This document shows, in pieces, positions 1 to 7,997 of a stretch of DNA of 51,554 nucleotides. The position numbers were made by a program, and so were the translations under genes. Each line of letters opens with the position of its first letter. The first letter of the stretch is position 1. Origin of the DNA: Streptomyces sp. WELS2 (GTDB lineage Bacteria; Actinomycetota; Actinomycetes; Streptomycetales; Streptomycetaceae); contig NZ_JACBWZ010000001.1 in assembly GCF_013870595.1 (NCBI RefSeq), positions 1 to 51,554 of the forward strand, read 5' to 3'. The notes under the pieces were generated by a model. The model was not told the DNA's origin. It was given only the letters and a program-made list of their open reading frames with translations, and did no database searches.

Positions 1-1
1 G

Positions 2-1957
2 CGGCTGTGGCAGCTCGGGGACGAGGACGCGGCCGGCGCACCGGGCGAGCTGGTCGCGAGCATGGAAGACGACCCTGAGGGGCCCTTCGGCAGCCGCTGT
101 TTCACGCTGACGCTCTCGGAGGCCATCGATCGGGGGATCTGCGCCCCCTACCAGGTCGTATGCGTGGATGTCACCGACACCGCGCTCCAGGCCGCGCAGC
201 TCCTGGGTGCCGAAGGCCGCTCGGCGGAGGTCCGCGGGGCGCGGCTCGCCGCTCTGCAGACCGCTCTGGTGAAGGCGTCGGCGGAGGAGGGCTTCCGCCG
301 CACGCTGGTCTTCCACCACCAGGTCCGTGAGGCCGAGGCGTTCGCGGCCGGCCTCCCCGACGTCGCCACGCAGCTACACGCATCCGACCCCGAGCTGTAC
401 CCGCGCACGGTCTGGGCGGACTGGCTGTGCGGCGACCACAAGCCGAACCACCGGCGGCGGGTTCTCACCGAGTTCGCCGCCGGAATCGCCACGGACGGCA
501 CGGTGGTGGAGAAAGGCTTCCTGGGTTCGGTGAAGGTCCTCGGAGAGGGGGTCGACACCAAAAACTGTGACTCCGTCTTCTGGGCGGATGTGCGCGGCTC
601 GATGCCGGACCTGGTCCAGGCGGTGGGTCGGGCGCTGCGGATGCAGCCGGGCGGGGGGAAGATGGCCAGCCTGGTCGTGCCGGTCTTGCTCGGGCCCGGG
701 GAGACGGCGGACAACATGCTGACCTCGCGGGCGTTCGGCGGGCTGGCGAAGCTGCTGGAGGCGCTGCGGGCGCACGACGCGCGGATCGTGGAGACCCTGG
801 CGGAGCAGCAGGCACCGAGCCGCTACAAGCCCGTCAGCAAGGACGAGAGCGGCAAGAGCGCGGGCGGGAACGGCGAGGGCTCCGGAGGCGTCAGCGCCCC
901 TGCCAAGGCTCTGCTGAAGTTCTCCACGCCCCGTGACCCGGCCGCGCTGGCGGCGTTCATCAACCTGCGGGTCCTCAACCCGGAGCACGAGCACTGGCGG
1001 CGCGGCGTGGAGGCCGCCGTCATCTACGCACGGCTGCACGGCGACTTGAAGGTGCCGTTCACGTACCGCGTGCCCGCCGCCGACGAGCAGGAGGCGGAAG
1101 GCGAGGGGTGGCCGGCCTCGCTCGCCGGGTTCCCGCTCGGGCAGTGGATCGCTGATGCTCGCCGGTTCTACGCCCGCGGTGACATGGACGAGGACCGCGC
1201 CCGGCAGCTGGAGAAGCTCGGCATGATCTGGTCGCACTTCGACGTCGCGTGGGAGGAGGGCCTCGCGGCCGCGCGCGGGTGGGCGGCCGAACACGGGCAC
1301 CTCCTGGCCCCGCTGGACGCCACCTTCCAGGGGTACCGGGTGGGCATCTGGTTGAAGAACGCGCGGGCCGCCGCCCGCAAGGCGGCCGAGATCGAGCAGC
1401 GGCGTGCCGAGGATCCGCCAGTGGAGTCGTCGGCCGGAGCCCTGTCGGACGAGCGGCGCGAGCAGCTGGAGGAGATCGACGCCTCCTGGTGCCCTAGCTG
1501 GCCGGTGACGTGGCAGCGCTGCTTCCACCTGGTGCGGATGCACCTGGACACCGGTGGAGTGCTGCCCACCGAGGCAGGCGCCGTCATGCGCCAGGGCGAG
1601 GACCTCGGCCGGTGGGTGCAGTCGGTACGGCTCGGCTGGGACCAGCTCACGACCGTGCAGCAATGGCTGTGCGAACACGTCCTCGGCATCACACCCGCCG
1701 GCGAGGAGGAGAAGCCGCCGCCGCGCCGTACCCAGGCCGACAAATGGGCTATGAACTACGAGGCCGCCCGCCAGTTCTACGAGCGTGAGGGACACCTCCA
1801 AGTCCCCAGGAAGCACGTCGAACGGATCGCCGGCGAGAACCAGGAAGTACGGGAACACAAACTGGGTGCCTGGATCGGGAACCAGCGCTCCCGGGCCGCG
1901 ACCCTGACGCCGGAGCGGATGGAACTGCTGTCCGCGATCGGCATGCGCTGGTCCTGA
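2..1957 (+). CDS. DEAD/DEAH-type helicase with helicase-associated repeats, 3' part
   Basis: The frame is open from the first bases of the window, so the N-terminal ATPase half lies upstream; the ATG at 62 is internal. The first third holds the end of helicase domain 2: a VLGEGVDT segment followed by QAVGRALR, the motif VI type Q-x-x-GRx-x-R arginine finger. The rest is about four helicase-associated (HA) repeats with the usual W...Y/F...H/G-x-L-x-VP...LG-x-W pattern, near residues 300-385, 390-440, 480-540 and 555-631. The gene ends in the typical HA tail (LTPERMELLSAIGMRW). Such HA-repeat helicases are common near Streptomyces chromosome ends and on plasmids; their substrate is not established. 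A fragment matching this tail recurs at about 6099-6142. Helicase identity is firm; role is unknown. Confidence 0.88.
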   Translation, partial: RLWQLGDEDAAGAPGELVASMEDDPEGPFGSRCFTLTLSEAIDRGICAPYQVVCVDVTDTALQAAQLLGAEGRSAEVRGARLAALQTALVKASAEEGFRRTLVFHHQVREAEAFAAGLPDVATQLHASDPELYPRTVWADWLCGDHKPNHRRRVLTEFAAGIATDGTVVEKGFLGSVKVLGEGVDTKNCDSVFWADVRGSMPDLVQAVGRALRMQPGGGKMASLVVPVLLGPGETADNMLTSRAFGGLAKLLEALRAHDARIVETLAEQQAPSRYKPVSKDESGKSAGGNGEGSGGVSAPAKALLKFSTPRDPAALAAFINLRVLNPEHEHWRRGVEAAVIYARLHGDLKVPFTYRVPAADEQEAEGEGWPASLAGFPLGQWIADARRFYARGDMDEDRARQLEKLGMIWSHFDVAWEEGLAAARGWAAEHGHLLAPLDATFQGYRVGIWLKNARAAARKAAEIEQRRAEDPPVESSAGALSDERREQLEEIDASWCPSWPVTWQRCFHLVRMHLDTGGVLPTEAGAVMRQGEDLGRWVQSVRLGWDQLTTVQQWLCEHVLGITPAGEEEKPPPRRTQADKWAMNYEAARQFYEREGHLQVPRKHVERIAGENQEVREHKLGAWIGNQRSRAATLTPERMELLSAIGMRWS

Positions 1958-1987
1958 TGGTGGACGTCGTCATCACGGCCGCCACGC

Positions 1988-2500
1988 TCACGGCCGGCTA
2001 TCTGCTCCGGTGTCTGCGCCCGTGGCCGCGCCTGGGCGACTGGGCGGCCGTATCCCGAGGTTGGCCAGGGCGACAAGGAACGCGGCCAGCAACGCTGGCA
2101 GCCACGGGTGGTGTACCCGCAAGCCGGGGGTGAAGTATTCGGTGAACAGGACGGCGAGGAATGTCGTCGCCACGGAAAGCGCTGCCTCCGTCGTCCTCTT
2201 AGTCCGCGATGCGAGACCGGTGAGTCGAAGGCCCCAGCGCAGTGGGCAGGTGAACAGGGCTGCGAGGGCGTTGCACGGCAGGAACAGCGCCACGGCCCAG
2301 AACAGGGGTCCGATCCCGTCGACTTCCACTAGGCGGGGTGACGCGGCGGCGACGGCGAAGAGACCGAGCAGCAGCGCCACGAGGAGGGCAGTGATGGTTC
2401 CGAGGAGCAGACCGGTCATGCCGGCAGCGGCGAGGGCCTTTTCTCGCCGAGAGAGGGACGCCCAGGTCGTTTCGTCGTTGGGCTGATGGCTGTCGTCCAC
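1988..2500 (-). CDS. Small multi-pass membrane protein, unknown function
   Basis: 170 residues. I chose GTG at 2500 because AAGGAG lies 6 bases upstream; the ATG at 2527 has no comparable site. There are about four hydrophobic segments: near residues 28-55, 65-85, 100-125 and 130-150, so it should sit in the cytoplasmic membrane. No catalytic motif or known domain is visible. It lies just downstream of the small secreted protein gene on the same strand, separated by a very strong hairpin (2533-2568). A membrane partner, such as a self-protection protein, for the secreted product is conceivable but is only inferred from adjacency. Confidence 0.7.
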   Translation of the reverse strand: MDDSHQPNDETTWASLSRREKALAAAGMTGLLLGTITALLVALLLGLFAVAAASPRLVEVDGIGPLFWAVALFLPCNALAALFTCPLRWGLRLTGLASRTKRTTEAALSVATTFLAVLFTEYFTPGLRVHHPWLPALLAAFLVALANLGIRPPSRPGAATGADTGADSRP

Positions 2501-2532
2501 CGTGCACTCCTTCCGGCGCCGAGGCATGTACG

Positions 2533-2568
2533 GGCGACACCCCGTCCTCCGGAAGACGGGGTGTCGCC
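2533..2568 (-). terminator. Strong stem-loop between secreted-protein gene and membrane-protein gene
   Basis: A perfect 14-bp inverted repeat (arms 2533-2546 and 2555-2568) with an 8-base loop. It begins 17 bases beyond the stop of the 2585-3106 gene and ends about 30 bases before the start of the 1988-2500 gene. There is no clear T-run. It could be a terminator or partial attenuator that sets the ratio of the two products. Confidence 0.7.
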
Positions 2569-2584
2569 GGAGAGTTCCTCCTGA

Positions 2585-3106
2585 TCACATGGCGACCAGC
2601 ATGATGCCCTTGGCGATGTCGGTGGCGATGTCGGTAGGCACACCCGCATGCACCATGGCCACAGCGAGCGCGGTCTCGGTCCAGCCTTCGACGTCCTCGA
2701 TCGCATCGGCGATCTTGCCTCCGTTGCGAGTGAGGTAGTCGCCGGCCTTCTTGCTGACCTTGCCGACGATCTTCCCGGCCCAGACGCCGCCGTGTCGCAG
2801 GCCGGCGACGATCAGCTTGCGGATGATTGTCCCGGAGCCAAGGATCCGGTCCTGGGTCTTCGGGTCCTCCAGTTGCTTGGCGTACTGCTCGAATTCCCGG
2901 ATCTGGTTCTGGTCCACTCCGTCAGACCTCATGCGGGAGACGAGGTCGCGCACGTCGGCAGCGGTCGGGCGCAGCGGTTCGGCGGTCCGCGAGGCGGTCT
3001 TCGCCTCGCGGACCGCTTCAACAGCACCGGCAGTCGGCGCGGCGACGCCCAGGGCGACGGCGGTCACGGCAGTGGTAGCGGCTATGCGGATGTGTTTCTT
3101 GTTCAC
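2585..3106 (-). CDS. Small secreted protein with amphipathic C-terminal region
   Basis: 173 residues from GTG at 3106, preceded by AAGGAAA at good spacing; upstream in-frame codons lack a signal peptide context. Residues 1-28 form a Sec signal peptide: KKHIR, then an Ala/Val/Thr-rich core ending in APTAGA. Residues 45-85 are charged and likely helical. Residues 88-173 are Gly/Ala/Lys/Ile-rich and amphipathic (IIRKLIVAGLRHGG..., KIVGKVSKKAG, then a hydrophobic end). No known domain is recognised. The C-terminal half has the composition of a membrane-active peptide, but no bacteriocin family signature was seen. A strong hairpin and a membrane protein gene follow. Confidence 0.75.
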   Translation of the reverse strand: MNKKHIRIAATTAVTAVALGVAAPTAGAVEAVREAKTASRTAEPLRPTAADVRDLVSRMRSDGVDQNQIREFEQYAKQLEDPKTQDRILGSGTIIRKLIVAGLRHGGVWAGKIVGKVSKKAGDYLTRNGGKIADAIEDVEGWTETALAVAMVHAGVPTDIATDIAKGIMLVAM

Positions 3107-3402
3107 GTGCGCTTTTCCTTGCAGGTGTGGGGGGCATACGGGGCTGGTCGGGAGATCCGGACACACAACGCCCCTGGGTCTTCTTCGCGTTCGTCGAGGT
3201 CCGGCGCGGGGGCATCGCCGGGCGGAACAGGACCCGACGCTAGATCAATGGCGCGGTGGGAACTTGGGGAAAAGGTCCCAAGATCATGACCTCTTTGGCT
3301 GTTTCTACCCACCCGTCCCAGTGGTAACTGCCGTTCCAGGAGACGCCCGTACGCCCAAGGCACGGAACGCAGCACCGCGTCCGCTTGGAGGAGATGCTGC
3401 GC

Positions 3403-3828
3403 ATGCACGGGCCGGACAGCGAGCCCGCCTCGCACGGTCGGTACGCGCTGGTCGGACAGCCCGAGACCCTGGTCATCGTGGAGCGGATGGAGAGTGCCCC
3501 GTTCTTCTACGCGACCAAGGTCGTTGACTACTACCGGGGCAAGACAGGCGACCCGCAGGGCCCGGGCACTGGTGAGCCGAACCAACTATTCGGCGGGGCT
3601 GAGGTCACGCTCAACTGGGACCAAGTCCGCCAGAGCGGAAAGCGTGAGCTGATCGAGGAACCACCGGCATGCTCCCCCAGCGATCCACCTGTCCATCGGT
3701 GCCTGAGCGAGCCGGCCTCCACCAGCGTCACGAACCTGCGCCGCAAGTACGGCATGGTGTTCAAGATCACCTTCCCCTCCAGGAACTACTTCATCGTGTA
3801 CAAAGACGGCCAAACCGTCAGCTACTGA
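3403..3828 (+). CDS. Hypothetical protein, 141 aa
   Basis: ATG at 3403 is chosen because GGAGGAG sits 9 bases upstream (3387-3393). Third positions are strongly GC-biased, so this is likely a real gene. The protein has no signal peptide or membrane segment. The C-terminal half is beta-strand-like (GMVFKITFPSRNYFIVYKDG). I do not recognise the family. The 250 bases after it (3829-4078) hold a short frame resembling a truncated gene end (VKDLYLLGQLRPWQ) but nothing I can name. It is divergent from the small secreted protein gene, with a shared 296-bp upstream region. Confidence 0.55.
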   Translation: MHGPDSEPASHGRYALVGQPETLVIVERMESAPFFYATKVVDYYRGKTGDPQGPGTGEPNQLFGGAEVTLNWDQVRQSGKRELIEEPPACSPSDPPVHRCLSEPASTSVTNLRRKYGMVFKITFPSRNYFIVYKDGQTVSY

Positions 3829-4078
3829 TACGGGAACCGATCGCCTGAAACTCGGGCGGGCGGCTCCTCACGGCAGCCCACGAAAGCCGTCCCGCCTTCG
3901 ACGTAACCCACACCGTGAAAGATCTCTACCTGCTCGGGCAGCTACGCCCGTGGCAGGCCGCCTGGGTTACTGGGCGACTGGACTGAGAACTCTCGGACCT
4001 GAGACAGCATCAGCCGTCATGCGATAAAGCCCAACGACAGCGATCCCACCCATCAATCTTTCATCTCATGACAGTGGC

Positions 4079-4657
4079 TCATCCACCCAGGAACACCCAC
4101 TGACCAGCCCCGTAACACCCACCCCGGGACCAACGCGACCGACTCTCACCACCACCGACACCAAACCGAGAGATCGCAACCAGCGCACCGAAGAAACAAG
4201 CGATCGCCGCGGTCAGGTAAGCGGTGTGATACCCGGCAAGCCGGCCAGTCGCGTCCCCGCCACCCGCCGTGGCTGTGGCAATCACAACCAGCCCTGCCAC
4301 ACCGACACTGGAACCGATCTGCTGAGCGGTCACGTTCACCGCACCGGCCACCCCGTGCTGCGGCTGGTCCACTCCACTCAACGAGGAGATGATCATGGCC
4401 GGGAAAGCAAGACCCTGACCGATACCGTTAAGAACCAAACCCGGAAGCAGATGCGCCCAGCAATTACCATCAACCGGCGTCCACACCCACAAACCGGCAC
4501 CCGCACCGATGAAAACCAACCCGATAATCAACAGAGCACGCGGCCCGATCCTGGCCAACAACTTACCCGCGAAGAAATTAGCGGCCACGAACACACTCGC
4601 CGAAGCCGGCACCACCGCAAGACCAGACAAGAACGGGGCGTGCACCGCACAGACCAC
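4079..4657 (-). pseudogene. MFS drug-exporter fragment (C-terminal half only)
   Basis: The reading encodes about six membrane segments of a DHA2/EmrB-QacA type major facilitator: an LSGLAVVPASASVF-like helix, a G-K-x-x-x-R-x-G loop (AGKLLARIGPRALL), a GIGQGLAFPA segment and AGAVNVTAQQIGSSVGVA. These match the C-terminal half of a 14-helix exporter. The N-terminal half is missing, and the first residues look like unrelated sequence joined on near 4640. Composition is somewhat less GC-rich than the neighbours. A 19-bp motif shared with 43526-43544 lies just beyond the break (4675-4693). It cannot make a working transporter. Confidence 0.75.
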
Positions 4658-4890
4658 CTAATTCTTCGGGTTCGTGGCTTTGTTCACGAGAACCGCCAGC
4701 GCTTACACACCACTTTGGCGGCACTCTAAGCTGTGGAGCAATCGGACAGTTCATGTCGTCGGGCACCGGCGACCCCTGTCGGGTTGGCAGGGGTCCGCGG
4801 CAAGCAGCAGGGGAACGCTAGGACCTGCCATCGACGAACAGCTTGCCGGCCAACTGGCCTACTGTCCGCAGGTGGCCCGGCGGCCCGGTC

Positions 4891-5628
4891 TCATTTCAGG
4901 TGGCGGGCGAAGAAGCGGGCCCCGGCGTCGAGTTCGTACTGCGGGACGCCGGTGTGCCCGCCCATGTTGGCGTGCAGGGTCTTCTCCCTGGAGCCGAAGG
5001 CGTCGAACAGGTCCAAGGACGCCTGCCGGTCGTTCCCCTCGTCGTCCCACTGCAGCAGGACCTGCAGCGGAACGGTGACCTTGCGGGCCTCCTCGAACAT
5101 GGCGGCGGGCACGAAACTCCCGGCGAAGAGACCAGCGGCCGCGATGCGCGGCTCGACGGCCGCCAGCCGGACGCCGATGGAGATGACGCCCCCCTCGTAC
5201 CCGACTGGGCCGCCGATTTCGGGCAACGCGAGGAGCGCGTCCAGGGTGGCCTGCCATTCCGGAACGGCCCTCTCGACCAGCGGGAGGACGAGGGCGTCGA
5301 CGATCTCGCCGCTGACCGGCTCGCCGGCCTCGATCACCCGGCGCAGGTCGGCGCGGGCCTGGTCGAGGACGGCCAGACGGGGCCGGTCACCGCTGCCGGG
5401 GAGCTCGATGGTGGCAACGGCGAAGCCGTACTCCGCCGCGTAGTACCGGGCCCGCCCCGCGAGCCGGGGGTACATCAGGCCCAGTCCGAGCGGCGGCGGG
5501 CTGATCAGGATCAGCGGCGCCGGCGCGGACGTGGGCGTGGGCGTCCACAGAAAGCCGGGGATCTCGCCCAGGACGAACTCGCGCTCGAGGACACCGTCGT
5601 CGAGGCGCTGTTCAGAAGTGAAGTGCAC
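4891..5628 (-). CDS. Alpha/beta hydrolase (dienelactone-hydrolase-like)
   Basis: 245 residues, a full-length alpha/beta-hydrolase fold. Residues 38-50 (LILISPPPLGLG) form the first core strand and oxyanion loop. The nucleophile elbow is probably GGVISIG, which lacks the first Gly of the usual G-x-S-x-G. The acid is likely in LLQWDDEGNDR and the histidine in NMGGHTGVPQ. The start is preceded by GAAAGG 8 bases upstream. There is no signal peptide, so it is cytoplasmic. The substrate is unknown. It stands alone between an MFS relic and a patch of transposon debris. The unusual elbow makes me less sure that it is catalytically standard. Confidence 0.82.
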   Translation of the reverse strand: MHFTSEQRLDDGVLEREFVLGEIPGFLWTPTPTSAPAPLILISPPPLGLGLMYPRLAGRARYYAAEYGFAVATIELPGSGDRPRLAVLDQARADLRRVIEAGEPVSGEIVDALVLPLVERAVPEWQATLDALLALPEIGGPVGYEGGVISIGVRLAAVEPRIAAAGLFAGSFVPAAMFEEARKVTVPLQVLLQWDDEGNDRQASLDLFDAFGSREKTLHANMGGHTGVPQYELDAGARFFARHLK

Positions 5629-6098
5629 GGTCGTGCCTTTCGGGAGTGCTCTGGAACGGCGCTCCCGGACGACCTACCGCCCGACCGTGACCCCGGAGGG
5701 GAGCACCCATGTCGATACAGCGTTCACGGGTCCCACCTCCTCGTTCTCTCGCACGGCCACCGGAAACGTAGCAGTGATCTTCGTGGTCCGCCAAACGGTT
5801 TCTCCATGCGGCGGTGCAGGGTTGCAGGACCGCCACCCACAACCACCCTGGCCTTTGCGCCCGTCCGTTACCAGCGACGCCTGATACCGAACCGGCCGCG
5901 GGGCTTCGCGGCGGGTGCTCCGGCTGCCGCGCGTTCGGCTTCCCCCGCCTGGCAGCGCGCGACGCGCTCAGCCTCCACACAATCGGCGGCCTGCGTCCCG
6001 CACGGCCCGCACAGCCGGCCCCGTTCGCAAGGCCACGAGGACCGCTTGATCTCCTGCCCGCGCTCGTCGATCACCTTCACGGCCGGGCCGGGACGCTG
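5629..6098. other. Gene-poor stretch with degenerate sequence
   Basis: The first ~100 bases carry the promoter side of the hydrolase gene at 4891-5628. The remainder is GC-rich but changes apparent reading frame repeatedly; it probably is the decayed 3' part of a helicase-associated-repeat gene leading into the recognisable tail at 6099-6142. No intact gene, RNA gene or repeat was seen. Confidence 0.5.
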
Positions 6099-6142
6099 TC
6101 CCCGGAGCAGGTGGAGCTGCTGTCCGCGATCAGAATGCGGGG
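6099..6142 (+). pseudogene. Relic of a helicase-associated-repeat gene 3' end
   Basis: The sequence encodes LSPEQVELLSAIRMRG, nearly the same as the C-terminal tail of the helicase at the window start (LTPERMELLSAIGMRW). The rest of that gene is not readable upstream, and an IS701-type end begins 6 bases later. This is therefore a scar of a second helicase gene that was truncated at its last codons by a mobile element. Confidence 0.7.
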
Positions 6143-6147
6143 ATCCT

Positions 6148-6174
6148 TTAGTACTGCAACGATGTTTGCCACTG
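6148..6174. mobile_element. Solo IS701-type terminal repeat
   Basis: TTAG at 6148-6151 fits the YTAR target of IS701 elements. It is followed by TACTGCAACGATGTTTG, which matches the left end of the IS at 13013-14068 (TACTGCAACGGTGTTTG) with one difference. No partner end was found nearby. On the minus strand it also encodes a transposase-like C-terminus ending LQY before a stop, as in the 13-kb element. It is the remaining end of a deleted element. Confidence 0.75.
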
Positions 6175-6176
6175 CA

Positions 6177-6372
6177 GTTCACCCTGGCGAATCCGGACCA
6201 CCGCAGCCATCCCGCGCAGACTGGGGCCCTGAACCGCTACCTGCGGTGGCGTAACGCCCACGCCCGCCACCCCGACGTACTCGCCGCACAACGTAAGGAA
6301 CGCGCCTGCATCCGCAGAGGGAAGGACATCCGCTGGGGCGGCCGCCTCCTCGCCGCCGCAGCCCGAGCACGT
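6177..6372 (+). pseudogene. Transposase-like C-terminal relic
   Basis: A short plus-strand reading carries LNRYLRWRNAHARHPDVLAA followed by a basic tail rich in Arg and Gly. This resembles the C-terminal tails of actinobacterial transposase-associated proteins from memory, but I cannot fix the family. It directly abuts the solo IS701 end and has no start of its own. It is best treated as debris between that end and the acetyltransferase gene. Confidence 0.4.
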
Positions 6373-6402
6373 GGGGGATCCCACCGTTCCCGGATGTGGG
6401 GA

Positions 6403-6900
6403 TCAGACAGCGGCCAGACTCTTCGCCGTGAGCCGCTCCCTGCCCACCCCGTCGGGCAGAAGATCGCCGGACTCAGCCGTGTCCGTGAAACCGTGCCGCT
6501 CATAGAGCGCGGTCGCCCTGTGGTTGTCCGGCCTGACGGACAACCACAACGTCGTGGCACCGCGCTCCACCGCCCACCGCTCGACCGCCTGAACCAGGTA
6601 GTCACCCACGCCCTTACCACGAGCCGCGGGGCTGACCCACATCGAGATCAACTCCACGTTCCCTGCTCCCTCACCGGGCACTCCACTGGCCATGCCCACC
6701 GGGAGACCGTCGAGCAGCGCGACGAGATCGCACGCGCCAGGAATCGACAGACGCGCACGCCAGCGTTCCTCTCGGTCACCGGAGCCCTGCCACTGGGCCA
6801 GGGGCGATCCGAACGCATAGGGCGCCTCGGCGAGCGCGGACAGTCGCAACTCCCGCCAAAGGGGCCAGTCGTCTGCTTTCGCGGAGCGTAGTTCAAGCAT
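6403..6900 (-). CDS. GNAT-family N-acetyltransferase
   Basis: 165 residues from ATG at 6900. The GNAT fold is clear: N-terminal LRSAKADDWPLWRELRLSAL, central strand VELISMWVSPAARGKGVGDY with the acetyl-CoA pyrophosphate loop R-G-K-G-V-G, and the C-terminal LSVRPDNHRATALYERHGF motif (the N-x-x-A-x-x-x-Y-x-x-x-GF signature). Length fits a single-domain cytoplasmic enzyme. The acceptor (amino acid, antibiotic or protein) cannot be told. A longer open frame extends upstream but lacks coding character and a family match. The ribosome binding site is weak. Confidence 0.85.
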   Translation of the reverse strand: MLELRSAKADDWPLWRELRLSALAEAPYAFGSPLAQWQGSGDREERWRARLSIPGACDLVALLDGLPVGMASGVPGEGAGNVELISMWVSPAARGKGVGDYLVQAVERWAVERGATTLWLSVRPDNHRATALYERHGFTDTAESGDLLPDGVGRERLTAKSLAAV

Positions 6901-7082
6901 GATCCAGACCCTGCCCGCCCGCCGGGGCGGGCAGCAAGCTGATTCGAGCCATGCGCGAGGCCGCCCCGCCTCGCGACCAGCCAACGGGGAGCAGTGGCCA
7001 CTCGCGCCGCAATGCCGGCTGCCATCTCCGCCCGTAGTCGTCAGGCACGCGGGAAACGGCCGCTCCGGAACATGAACGGCCA

Positions 7083-7286
7083 GTGACAGTTCAGCGCCAC
7101 CTGGGCCGGCAGCCGCACCAGACCGGTGGGAAGGAACTGGCGGTCCGCGTCGACAAGCTCCAAGAGGACGATAAGGAGCCGGAGCAACGACTTGCCGCCT
7201 CCGAGGCCGACCGCCAGGGCCTACAAGATGCCTTGCGGGAGGCTCAAGACGACCTGATCGCGGTTCGCGAGGTTCTTCGGGGGTGA
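7083..7286 (+). CDS. Small coiled-coil protein, possibly a fragment
   Basis: 67 residues, mostly a charged heptad-like helix from about residue 17 on (VDKLQEDDKEPEQRLAASEA and onward). This is typical of a coiled coil. It has no domain signature. Coiled-coil tails of this type occur in small accessory proteins of integrated elements, so it may be the end of such a gene; the N-terminal 15 residues look non-native. The first codons are GTG-like and there is no strong ribosome binding site. Confidence that it is expressed is limited. Confidence 0.35.
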   Translation: MTVQRHLGRQPHQTGGKELAVRVDKLQEDDKEPEQRLAASEADRQGLQDALREAQDDLIAVREVLRG

Positions 7287-7304
7287 CCGTGACCGCCGGA
7301 TCGA

Positions 7305-7880
7305 TCAGTCCCGTCGCGCTTCGCGTGGTGCCGTCAGTGCCGCGCGCGCGGTGGTGAGGATCTCCTCGGAGAGCGGGGAGCCGTTGGTGGCCCGGGCCAG
7401 GACGAGTGCGCCGAGCATGGTGCACAGCCGCGTGATGCCGTCCTGGTCCTCAGTGGTGAGCCACTCGGCGAAGACGCCCACGCCTTCCGTGTAGATCCGG
7501 CGGGCTTCCTGGCCTTCGCCCTCGCGCGCCATGTCGGTGACGAGTGCGGCGACGGGACACCCGTCCGCCGGGCTGTCGCGGTGTCCGGGGGAAAGGTAGG
7601 CGTCGATCAGTGCGCGCTGGGCGGCGCCTCGCTGCCCGCCGTGCTGCTCGAGTCCGTCCTTGTGGTGCCGGGTGAGTTCGTCGAAGGCGTGGGCGGTGGC
7701 TTCGTCGATGAGCGCCTCTTTGGAGGCGAACTGCTTGTAGAAGCCGCCGTGGGTCAGTCCGGCCGCCTTCATGATGTCGGCGACGCTGACGTTAGTCCCC
7801 TGTTCCCGGAACAGGCGGGACGCGGTTTCCACGACCCGCCTGCGGTTCGCCTCGGCCTGCGCCCGCGATACGCGGCCCAT
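7305..7880 (-). CDS. TetR/AcrR-family transcriptional regulator
   Basis: 191 residues. The N-terminal TetR helix-turn-helix is evident: RRRVVETASRLFREQG, VSVADIMKAAGLTHGGFY (recognition helix) and the F-x-S-K-E-A-L motif, at residues 12-60. The C-terminal ligand domain (residues 80-185) has the CPVAALVTDMA segment seen in regulators of short-chain dehydrogenase and oxidoreductase genes. It is divergent from the SDR gene at 7998, and the 117-bp gap contains a perfect 7-bp inverted repeat (7929-7950). It most likely represses itself and the SDR, and perhaps the oxidoreductase, until an electrophile or quinone-like ligand binds; the ligand is not deducible. Confidence 0.93.
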   Translation of the reverse strand: MGRVSRAQAEANRRRVVETASRLFREQGTNVSVADIMKAAGLTHGGFYKQFASKEALIDEATAHAFDELTRHHKDGLEQHGGQRGAAQRALIDAYLSPGHRDSPADGCPVAALVTDMAREGEGQEARRIYTEGVGVFAEWLTTEDQDGITRLCTMLGALVLARATNGSPLSEEILTTARAALTAPREARRD

Positions 7881-7928
7881 CGGCCACCTCCCGATTGATG
7901 TCGACTGGCATCTATCCTAGACCGGTGC

Positions 7929-7950
7929 TTAGATTGTGTATGTAATCTAA
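7929..7950. promoter_or_regulatory. Candidate TetR operator
   Basis: TTAGATT (7929-7935) and AATCTAA (7944-7950) form a perfect inverted repeat with an 8-base AT-rich spacer. It sits in the divergent gap between the TetR and SDR genes. The low GC content is striking against the surroundings. It lies 48 bases upstream of the SDR start and 49 bases from the TetR start, so one dimer or dimer pair could block both promoters. Confidence 0.75.
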
Positions 7951-7997
7951 TTCGATGCCGTCGGTCGCTCACCGACGGCCGTACCGCTGGAGTGGGC

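Noticed and set aside
374-1858. 494-codon minus-strand open frame
   Set aside because: Antisense of the helicase-associated-repeat gene.
4843-6891. Very long plus-strand open frame (682 codons)
   Set aside because: It is antisense to the alpha/beta hydrolase and runs through relics and the acetyltransferase; composition is Arg/Pro/Gly-rich with no family motifs, as expected from high GC.
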